A DNA stretch of 64,000 bases from Bugula neritina. Its lineage: Eukaryota > Bryozoa > Gymnolaemata > Cheilostomatida > Bugulidae. The stretch is taken from NCBI GenBank assembly GCA_964035545.1, contig OZ037765.1, forward strand, positions 13,510,698-13,574,697, in the 5' to 3' direction. Position numbers and translations under genes: made by a program. Under the pieces are notes generated by a model. That model was not told the origin of the DNA. It was given only the letters and a program-made list of their open reading frames with translations, and made no database searches. This document shows positions 50,509 through 61,493 of this stretch, in pieces (the first letter of the stretch is position 1; the number at the start of each line of letters is the position of its first letter).

Positions 50509-53500
50509 CACTTGCCTTATCTACATATCTACATGTCTCCGTACTTCTGCAGTAGATCACACACTATACAGTACTTACTCTAGCTGCTGTGCTCTATGTT
50601 AGCTGGCTTTACTTTCATTCATTTAATCATATCCCTATATTTTATAAAAAATTTTTGAAATTCTATATCCTATTTTTTCAGCTCTTAAATTATCGCTGTG
50701 TACAAACGGTTTTTTAGTATTTGTAAAAAAATCACTGATTGCAATGGTCAAATACATAATCATTCAATTGTACATATTTTTATTTAACATAGTCATAATC
50801 GATACATTTCAATTTATATCAGAGAAATTATACTTCATTGGACTCTGTTTTGTAGTAATGTTATTTTAAATTGGACAACTTCACCTTTTACAAGACTTTT
50901 GCTAACAATACATTAAGTTATAGAACTTCTACTTGTGATTTTGGCATACAATCGCATCTAATTTTTTAATTTACTGCACATATTTTTTCCCTGTAAAATG
51001 CTACCAGATCATTCACTACCTCAACATTGTTGTAGGGAATGTGAGGCACATGTATATGTAATACATGTATGTGTATAATTTAATATAAACTTGTTTTACG
51101 TGTTCTAGCAAATGCTTTCCACATCAAGCTTTTCAACATAGCCATATGGGCATTAGTGTGATACAGTAGTTGAAAAAGAATAATGAATATTACATGTGTA
51201 CATACTTACATACATACTACATTGTTTCATACAGTAGCTACTGTTTAGCTGTATTTTATTATGTAATATGGCTCTTCCTAAGACTTGCCCAGTATCATAG
51301 TTCTTGTGTTGATATAAGTAATGACATGGGCTTGTAGACATTTTATGTGAAAGTTAAGAGTAGGAGTTGCATATTGAATAATATATTTGACAGGCTGAGG
51401 CAGCTGGTAATGTAGCTCAATGTATATAGTAACTGACTAAGTGACCATATACAAAGTATGAAGTGCTTGCATATGTGTATCAAATCCAGCCTCCCAGCTT
51501 ATTAAAAAATATGGTTCTAATTACTAATTATACCCACATTTCCTAATTTTGAACATATAGCCACACTTCTGATTAGGCTACAGCCATCTGGGATCCATGC
51601 CGGTTCTGTTACATAATTATCATCAGATACCCAATGTATTAAATTACTGGATTGTAGAAATAGTGTGTAATCATGTATCCAGATTCTAAAATTTAGAATA
51701 GAAGTAACCAGTTATAAATGACAGATAAAAAAAAAATTTGGAATTTTGTACAATATTTTGGATATTAACCTTGCATGTTATTAGTGATAATAATAGTAGT
51801 GGCAACATACAGAAAAAAGACAAACAAAGTGACTGTAGTAATGTATTAGAGTCTAAATTCTGAAAGAAGGAAATTTGAATTGTTCTACAGTACGAAATGC
51901 TATGCATTGGGTTGCATCTGTGGCAGAAAAAGGTATATAAAAGCATCTTATAAAACATTGGCACTTCAACAGACAGCATAATAAACAGTAAACTGAGTAG
52001 CTATAGTCAAATAAAGTGTTATTAAGATCGAAATAACAAACTGAACAAGAAGTTCAATAATTACTGGACTAGAGTCATTGTAGTTTGAAGTGGGATGAAA
52101 TTCTTCCCAATCAAATGACTTGTTGCAATGAAAATACAACTACATATTTTAAAGACTTAATATGGGACATATCTCACATCTCACAAAACAATTTTTGAAC
52201 GAGTACAATGACCTATGACCATAATTGACGATAACATTTTTTACATACAATTTTTAAACTTATTACAAGTAGCTGATATGTTTAGCCGCAGCATTCAAGT
52301 AATCACACTGGAGTTAGTTCGTCTTTTTATTAATTGTGGGAAAAAAAACAAATAATATAAACTAAAAACTTCTCATGCTAATTTCTGTAGTAGTAAGATT
52401 CATTCTATAGTATATTTAAAATAAAATTTTCAAGCAGCTTGTGCACGCGAGCAACTGAATTATTATAGCTATAATATAGACTCAACTGAATTGGCAATAA
52501 TAAGCAATTTTTCTAATCCAAAAATAAAAAAAAGTGACATTCAACCTACATTACTATGAAGTAATAGTATAATATACAAAACAGCTTGAGCAATGTGTGT
52601 AACTAAAGTTTATTCATCAACAACAAAGTTCATTTAATATTTTCTTGAGAGCCATAACTCCAAATGAAAAAGCCATGTTTCCAAAGAAAGATGTTACAAA
52701 GATGTGTGTATTAGAAAAATATCGGCGATACTAATTTCTAGGTTCTATTTAATTCATATTTTTTGTGTACCTAAACTTTATTTTAACTGTACCTAGATTG
52801 TATTAACAGTTAACAAAGCAAAGTCTATTCAAATTAAAATCTTTTCAATTTTATTAGTGTCATGCTTTTTTCTTAATTCATCATTTGTGTTATTAAATGA
52901 AGCTAAACAAAACACCTTTAATTACCACCTGATAAATTAGGATTGTCTATTGTAATTTAGAAAAAAAGTGTTGGTAGCAAAGGAATGCACCTTTGAAAAA
53001 GACATAGTTTACTATGTTTATATTTGCTAGAGAGTTTTTGTCTGCTATTATTCCAGGTATTTATTCAAAAATGTCAACATTAATGTACAGCATCAGTTGC
53101 ATTAAGATCCTATAGAAAATTAATCGTTAATGTACATACTAATTCTTTATGTTAATATAAGCCATCATAATAGACTGGTAGACAATGAATAATCTCGCCT
53201 ATTTAACATCAATATTACAATCAAATCGCTTTATTTCGTGAATAACTTGTTTTCATTAATCATTTGCATTATTAGAATTTCTATAGGTCTCAGTTAGAAC
53301 AGTTAAAAAATCTGGCTTTGAAACTGTGAGAAAATTTTACTTTGCCTCCTGGACAGCTTTACATTAAATCTACAAGCAGTCAACCTGTTTTCTTGTTTTC
53401 GCTGCAGAAATTCTCTTAAGATAGCCAGAAATGTATTTTGGTATTTTTTATGGTAAAGTGAATTAATGCAAGTGATAATATTGTCACCCTTCACAGGCCA

Positions 53501-56500
53501 TTCCTTAATTATGATAATTGGTTAAACCAATACAAATGAGGCTTGTGTAAACTATTACAGTGCACTAGATAAACCACCATTGCTTATATATGGAAGTTGT
53601 GTGTGTATTTGTGCAACAAACAGAACAATTACTTAGGTTTTCATAACAGTCTAAATTCTAGATAGAATGTTTTTTGAAATAAGGTTAGTTATTTTTATTG
53701 TCAGCTTTCTGCTGTTTTTATAAATTCGTGTGGCAGTAAAAGTCTGATAGGAATATTTTAGTGATTAAATTGTTGTTTTAACAAACTTGTATAGCAGGAA
53801 AGTTATGAAAGAAAAAGTAAATATACACATAAATAAGTTTACATTAGGAATAATATTAATTATGATAGTGTTGATTTGTAATAAGCTTATAGAATATACA
53901 TTTAAGTACAACAATAATTTGTTTGTGTTGAAAAAAATTATACAAGCAGAAAAATGTTTAGCTAAATAGTAAAAGCAGCACATGGGTATCAGACTTGCAA
54001 TTAGCACCTGCTGATATTAAAACTGGTTAAAAATTGAATATCAAGTTACTGAAATACTATTCTATATGGTGGTTGAGATTCATTGTTACTAAAAAGGATC
54101 TTTGTTCTTTATGATTGCCCATTTTCCTCAACTGGATAAAAATGAAAGTATTAGTAGCATTGGTACCACTCAGTAGTGTTGGCTTTCCACAGAATTACAT
54201 CATCAAAAATCAATGCAAATAGTCTACAGTTAACAACTTAGTGTGCGAAAAGCTTCTTGAGTGCTGACTGACAGGTTGTTATACTCACAAATAAGAGATC
54301 ATTGTTAAAAGTTCGTAGTTTCTACTGCAATAAATTAAACTGTTGAATTAAATAGAAACAGCATTGAAAAAGCTACATCATTTAGTAATTATGTTTGTAT
54401 ATATAAAATATTTAATATTGAATGGTATAATATAATAAAACATATTTTGTTTTTTATCATTATCCTATGCATATATAAAGGCCATAAATCAAAAAGGACA
54501 TTGGGGTTTTTCACAAAGATAAAAATAAATAAAATATACCTAGTGAAATTAGAAATGAAACTTAGGCAGCATGTATATACATAGTATGATTTCTAGAATA
54601 GAAACTGGAGTCCCGTATTTTAGAAATTTTGCAACTTGAAGATTTCCGAGAATGTTTAAGCAGTTTTAGTACTTCAAACCAGTATGATAACTTTGCCTAA
54701 TTCATTTAGAACTACTTGGTTTCAGATATGAACAATATAATAGTTGATCCAACATATTTCTCCGCCGACAGCAGGGTTGTGATGTTTTTTGAAAATCATC
54801 CTCAATAATCTAATATACTGAAGGATTATCACATTAAACTTCAATAAAGCATAAGCATACACAATAAATTTGTGTTCATGTAAAACACAGTCTACAAGAA
54901 ATTATTGACAGTTTTGAACAATTGATAGGTTAATCACACCACTTATGTTTTGACTCAAATGTGTGCAGAACTTTATATAAACCTGTTTGAATCACAACAT
55001 TTTATGTTATATAGCGCTATAGGCTTTGAAAACCAAAGTTTTCTATACATTTAACTTTTACTAACAAAGCAACAAATATAAATGATTTATTAATATAAAT
55101 ATAATATAATATGTCTATAGTGCTGTACAGAAATATTTGCTGCATTCTGAGTAAACAAGATCTTTGTAATGTCGAGTTGCGCACACATATAAAATAGATG
55201 ATGACACAGTGTTCCTCCTCCTTCGCTTTTGAGTTCCTACAACTTAAAATACCAGTTACAAATTTCGTCATCAGCAGATAAATTAGGTAATTTTATAGTG
55301 AATGTTGGATGGTCTAAGGGTGCCTCATTCAATGTGAGATTTGTTTTTACCAACACATCACTTTTTTGTTAGTATAAACTAAATAACAATAGCTGACAAC
55401 CACTGACTTATTTATTTGTTTAGCCTCACTTTTTGTGCTCCCAACACAAATATTCACTAATTGTATAATATTTGTTGAACTATGTCCATTAAAACTCTTT
55501 CAGTATATGTATGATGTAGCTCTAATATTTTCTGAATGTCATAACTTAGAGCCAGAAAAAATGTTTATACTTTGCAGAAAAAAAACAAATACTGCAAGTT
55601 TTAAGCCAGATTAAGTTCTAATAAATATATCAAGCAGAAAAAGTTAGTGAATAAAATGAGAGTGTTGAACCTGGACCATAATAAGTTACTTGTGTTATGT
55701 TTTTTTAAATGATAGTGACTAGCAAATGCAGTCTCATAAGTTTGATTGTGGTCTGGATAGATTGATATAAAACTTAAAAGCAACCTTTATTACATTTCCG
55801 TTCATACCGCTTTAGTATTACAAAGGCTCATAGCAATTTGCATAACTTTACGGAGTAAATTTCATGTCAGAGATTATTGCAATCTTTATTGAATTCATTG
55901 TTAGTGTATCTTGCATGTTTGAATTATATTGTTTTAATTATATTAAAATTTAAATTTTGTGAGCAGTCTAGATTTTATTTGTTGAATATCTCTTTAAAAA
56001 CATTCGCTGGAACTTGGGTTTGAGATATATCTTTGTTATTTCAAAGTTGAATTGCTCCCAATTTTATAAAGCTGCATAAAAGTTTTTTTTTCAAAATATG
56101 CCATATGCAACTCCATTTCCATAGCATTTGACTGCTGGAGATTTAATCTCAGACTTTGAACATGTAAAGGAAAACCATTACGAGTAAAACCAATGAGTTT
56201 ATTTCTCCATGCAAAGAATACATGTAACTGTGAAGTTTTTAGACAAAATGAGAGTAGTAGTGACAGAGCTGTACTGCTATAAGTTAGGTTGCATGTACAT
56301 ATTCACACATCTGACCTTTCCTCAGATCTATGAACAGATAGAGGCGCTAAAAACAATTATTTTATATAAAGACTGTCTCCAAACAGTGCCTGATAGCTGT
56401 TTAATTAGTAGAGTCATATCCATTATATCAACATTGAGATTCTTAGAGTTGGCAAACGTCCTGGTGAAAGTTCACTGCTGTCGAGTCATTTTAGACACTG

Positions 56501-57179
56501 GCATTACAATATTGCTAACTTTATTCATCAGCTCTCCTTTTCGCTGTCTACTTGCTCTTTATTTTGTTATATGCAGACCAATAGTCTACCAGTAGGTGCA
56601 ACCTGTTGTCTTATATTACACAATTCATCACTTCGCTGTGCTATGAGTTATATGCTATTATAAATGTAGAAAAAATTTCAGTCTTGCTATATTGCCACTG
56701 TGTTATAACACTCCTCCATAACATAAGGCTATTATGGTACTGCAATGTTATTGCCTTGTCATAATAGTGTATTACAATGTTTTGCATTACTGCACCATTG
56801 CAATATTGCTATGCAGTACTGTGAGCTAATTATGTCAGGAGAGAGTGAGGACTATACAGCAAGAGGTACTTGTGGTGGTTCTTGAGACAGTAAAAATATG
56901 CATCATAAACATGTTTTTGGCTCACCACAATCAATGCTTTATACCCTGAAGCTATAAATATCTTTCAAATGGAGTTTTATTTACAATTATGTTGTAATAA
57001 TTTGAATAAAATGTATGGCTAGTGACTAACACATATTTAATTCCTGTTGTTGTTTGCATTTTATTAAATATTGCTGTTTTAGTCATCTCCTTTTCGGCTG
57101 AGGTAGGTCTGTAACCTGTAGTGCTATAATTAATCCATTACTGGGAAGCTGAATCAGTTGTTTTTCTCATGATTTTCAG
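50509..57179. other. FRMD4 3' flank and intergenic DNA
   Basis: This is AT-rich sequence with many short chance frames. Candidate poly(A) hexamers (AATAAA) are present, for example near 52010, but none can be assigned to FRMD4 by position alone. The open frame at 56209-56595 (128 residues, Cys/Ile/Leu-rich) shows no recognisable domain. Confidence 0.5.
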
Positions 57180-57340
57180 ATGATCATTTTCCAGGACTGG
57201 AGACAAGACCATTGGACGATTCTCTTGTTCAATGTTCACTGCAGCACTTCAGTGTCTCTAGCGCAGGAAACGAATGGCCTGACAGTAACCAAACTGTATC
57301 CTGGGAAAGATGTCAACATCCACTAGAAAGATATAAATAG
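57180..57340 (+). CDS. Candidate exon of unknown gene (ends in stop)
   Basis: After a TGATTTTCAG acceptor the sequence stays open in two frames. One frame reads DHFPGLETRPLDDSLVQCSL, then QHFSVSSAGNEWPDSNQTVS and further residues to TAG at 57338-57340. The other starts with ATG at 57180 (MIIFQDWRQDHWTILFNVHC) and ends at TAG 57324-57326. Base composition is less AT-rich than the flanks, which suggests real coding in one of them. No in-phase partner exon was found: a small segment at 57083-57102 has good borders but creates a stop, or only fits the second frame. It may be the last exon of a gene between FRMD4 and FoxC. No family is recognised. Confidence 0.3.
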
Positions 57341-59623
57341 CTTCACTGGTGCTAAAATATCTTCACCAAGAATTATTAAACTAAGGTATTTGCCCCTCAT
57401 TTAGACATATAGTGGTGTGATAGTAGTAGGTGCAGCTGCTTCTTGCCAAAACTGATACATACCAATGCTGTGTCAAGTTATATTATTTTATTTCATAACA
57501 CAAGGGTATAGGTTAAGGGGGAATAGAACCCTTGCAAGCAGGCTAAAGGAATAAGAAAGAAGGTTGATTGTATTAGTAGTTATTAAGCTAGCCACAACAG
57601 ATGAAATTTTCATGTTTGCACAAGTAAAATATACATGAATAAAAGACAGTTTCTTTCTCAAGCGAGCACAATGCACACGATTATGAATGTCTTCATAAAA
57701 GGCAAATCTAAGAGATGATTGCTACGACGCCACGTTAAAAGCTTGCTACCCAACTTTATAAGCATACTGTTTACCGTGAAATATAATACCAAAATTACAT
57801 CTATAGATAAACATGACTTATAAATAGCAGCGTAATGCCTTTTAAAATGTTAAAAAGTGATTACAGGTCTATAGTAGTGCTTAGTTTGATTAAAATTTTT
57901 ATGAAACGCATATTTTTATGATGAAGTTATGCTGATGTTCATAGAAAGAAAACTGCTTGTATATTGTATCATCACCTGCTTGCATATTGTAATAGCAAGT
58001 GGCTGTATTCTGCTCGATTGAGATGGTTGTTTATAAGCGCTGTTGTTAGTGTTTGGTAGATATTAATGGCAGGTATACTTCATGTATCAAATAGTCAAGT
58101 GTGTCAAATACTACTTTATACATACTAAGTAGTAGGAATGTTAGCAATTTTCTTTCATTTATACTTATTAGATTGTGGTGAAGAAAAAGCTGACATCATT
58201 ACAGACCTCTTGTATTAGTCTAAATTCCTTGCAATTCTTGTTTGAACAAAAGGTGCTGCATTGAGATCACCATGCTGCAGATATTCTGCTTAGAATTAAT
58301 ATTATGATTAGTCTGCTGATTAGTAAATCACCTCCTACCAGGTGATAAGAAATTTAAGAGAGAGATTAATATTGAGTTTTAGGAGATTAAGTCTTTTGTC
58401 AGCCTACCTATTGTCTGCAGAATATTTAACTGAATTAAATCTAATGAGCCAGTGTTCTAGCAGCCTGCAGTTGTGCAAATGGACATACAAAGGTTTGATG
58501 ATAATTATAATATTTTGGGATATAATATAATATATGTAAAAAATATGTTGTACTTATACATGCTGATGCCATAAAAATATATATTATGTTGCATATCTGT
58601 ATCCCTTTGTTCTGTATTGTGTGTGTAAATTCAGAACATTTTCATATATTTTTATCACAGAGCAAAGATCTATATTTTATGATGTAATGTACAATATAGA
58701 TAACATTAATTTTAGTTTAATAGAAAGCAGAATAACATTATATCTATGATAAATTTTACAGATTTTAAATTATTAAATTTTAAATTTCACTTCTAGATTT
58801 AGTTTTAGCTGCTCAATCTACGTATCAGTAAAGGTTAGGATTAGTCATTCACATATGATTTAGTATGAATGGCAAAATGTATTATTGTATTAGAGGTTAA
58901 AGCACTCTATATACATGCTGTAACCAGCCAATTCTAAATTTATTCATTTCGGTTATAACTATTTGTTGATGCAAGATTTATAATAACATCACAATTTATT
59001 TATAAATTAAATAACAGTAGCTGTACAAATAGTTCACTAGATCACTAGTATTGGTGTTATTAGCACTTTTGAAGCTTTAAAAAAGTAAATTCGTAAAATT
59101 CATAAAGTTTGTCTTCATAAATTATAGAAAAATGGTTGCGAACCCATAAAATTGCTACCAATGCATTATATAAATATTGACTTTTGAAATTTTGGTTAGT
59201 TTCTCACTTATAGCAAGCTGCGAGCAGGATGTAGGTTAAAGAATGTATTGGTTATTCTATAGAAATTAGTATTGAAATGTTGATGGATATAGCCTTACAT
59301 TTTTACTAGATTTTCATGTCTCATTAAAAAACTAGATCACAAATTCAAATTCATTTTTGATAATTTCACAATGTCAATGTAGTATATTGTAGTAACTGCC
59401 ATATGGAAAGAAATGTCTTTGTATAAAGCACATAATCACATAAACGGTTTTTGAGTAGAGTATTGCTGTTTAATAGTCAGAGTCATGGTTGACCAATCAG
59501 CATTCAGCATGCTGGAGTAAGGGGGCTGTGAATCAAATAAATAAAACAGATGAGTTACTCGAAAGTCATTTGTAATGTTTGCAAGAGATTGACGTGTGTG
59601 TTTATTCTGTGATGTGTAGTGTA
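57341..59623. other. Upstream flank of FoxC, no supported gene
   Basis: AT-rich non-coding sequence that should contain FoxC regulatory DNA. No individual promoter element can be supported by eye. An in-frame TAA at 59573-59575 sits just upstream of the FoxC frame. Confidence 0.5.
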
Positions 59624-61493
59624 ATGCAACCAACCTGTCCTCCTCTTCCAGCAAGATACGCGCCAACAGATCCACAGAATAGATCCATGACAATGATGCC
59701 AGCTGCTTTGGCAAACCAGGACTATATGAACAGTATGAGCTATTACAGGAATCCCGCTGCCTATGGTGCTGTCATGTCGGGAGTATTTGCTCACCAGGAT
59801 CACTATGGGATGGCAGGTGGACGTCCTATGCACTATTCACCGTATCATCTCCATCAGCAATCTGGTAAAGATATGGTTAAACCACCGTATAGTTATATCG
59901 CGCTCATAGCTATGGCGATTGAGAGTTCTAAAGACAAGAAGGTAACTTTGAACGGTATTTATCAATTTATCATGGACAGGTTTCCTTATTACCGAGAAAA
60001 CAAGCAAGGATGGCAGAACTCTATTCGACACAACCTTAGTCTAAATGAATGCTTTGTCAAAGTAGCGAGAGATGACAAGAAGCCTGGTAAAGGCAGTTAC
60101 TGGTCGTTGGATCCTGACAGTGTAGATATGTTTAATAATGGTAGTTACCTGAGGCGTCGTAGAAGGTTTAAGAAAACGAAGCTCAAAGGTATGAAAGATT
60201 CAACACTAGAAGATGCAAAAGAAGACTTAAAAGAAGATAATCAAAGTGAAGGAAGAAACACATCAGATGATCTCTCAGAAAGCATTGATCCTAGCAACAC
60301 GGTGAAGCAAGAACCAAACTCTGACCAATCTCCACTCCACAGTCACACCTCTGTCTGGCAAAAGTCTTCAGAACAAAGGGGTAAGCACCACTTTAATATA
60401 TTATACTTTAGTAGGTTCTATAAATATCTTTAAAAGCCTAGATGTAATATAAATATACAAGTAGTTCAAATACTTTTTTTATTTTTAGTAAAATATTTTA
60501 TACTTGGAATAATTTCCAAAGCCCTGGTGGAAACATAGTAAAAAAGTATTGCTATTAGTTGTCCAATGAATAACTTAAGATGAAGATTGGAATCTCTGTA
60601 ATCTGGATAATTATGTAAATTAATAATCAACTCTGCAATGCCAACACATAATATATTGCTTGACTTCCTTAAGCAAAATTTAATATTTTGGAATCATTGA
60701 AAATAATTCCATTTGAAGTTTCAATTTAAACTTTATCTTTTGCCAGTATTTGTTTTTATAATAAGTAGTACTATGACCTGATGTTGCAATAGTAAGAACA
60801 CTGTAGAGGCAAAGGTAGCTGTTGCCAAACCAGAACAATCACTGCCTCACAAGCTGGATTCATTTGAAACCACTAATAAGTTTACAATGTTGCATTAAAG
60901 TGTAATTACATACCACTGACTAGGTACTATCACATTATGCTGCTTTATATAATTACTCAATCAAACAGTAGTTAGTACAAACTGTAAATCACTGATCAGG
61001 CCGTTAGTGAACACCACCTTGTTAACTAAAGCAGCAACTGCCATTTCTTAGACATCACCAACTTTTTATGCTTGTAGGTACTGCTTTACCAATTCCACGT
61101 GATCCAGCCGAGCCACCAGCAATATCAATGAACAACTTTACCGTTGACAATATTATTACAGGAAGTATGAATCAAGCAGCCATGCTAGCAGCGAGTGGAT
61201 ATTCTACTGCTGCCGCAACTCGGCCCGACATTTACCGTCCTACTTGCAACCAGCCGACTGTGTCTCAGCCATACCCGACTGCTACAGGTCCACAAACAGT
61301 CTTCCCCTCTGCAGCGACGGTGCCGGTTGAGGATATATACGGAGCAAGGGCGGCGTGGTATAGCGCCCCGCAAGAGATGCCACAGACATCGCCCATAGAC
61401 TACCAGCAAGCAGCGCGGTACGACAGCAGGTCACCTTCTTGTATTCAGCAACCACCATCTTTCAGAGATGCGTATAAGCAATACGGTTATTAA
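59624..61493 (+). CDS. FoxC: FoxC forkhead transcription factor, two coding exons
   Basis: Exon 1 (59624-60380) and exon 2 (61078-61493) join in phase 1 to 390 residues. The forkhead domain (about residues 85-184) contains [15 protein letters not shown], the recognition helix [18 protein letters not shown], and KKPGKGSYW followed by LRRRRRFKK. The KDM before VKPPYSY, the wing sequence and LRRRRRFKK fit FoxC (vertebrate FOXC1/2, fly crocodile) better than FoxA, FoxD or FoxL. A downstream block FTVDNII (about residues 270-277) matches the FoxC-specific FSVDNIM motif. FoxC factors bind DNA as monomers and pattern mesoderm. Further marks are ARY near the N-terminus, as in vertebrate FOXC, a sumoylation consensus VKQEP near residue 226, and the C-terminus DAYKQYGY-stop. 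ATGs at 59612 and 59624 are both in frame; I chose 59624 because MQ..ARY resembles the family start. An AATAAA lies at 61572-61577. Confidence 0.93.
60381..61077 (+). other. Intron within the FoxC coding sequence
   Basis: GTAAGC donor at 60381 and CTTGTAG acceptor ending at 61077, 697 bases, phase 1. The frame continues from exon 1 into intron sequence for only 17 codons before a stop (60431-60433), while the FoxC motif FTVDNII is in exon 2, so splicing is required. Confidence 0.85.

Noticed and set aside
53303-53494. 63-codon minus-strand frame with basic, helical-looking sequence
   Set aside because: No partner exon, no family resemblance, and it lies in AT-rich intergenic DNA.
56209-56595. 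128-codon plus-strand open frame
   Set aside because: Cys/Ile/Leu-rich random-looking composition, no domain, no splice or promoter context; probably chance.
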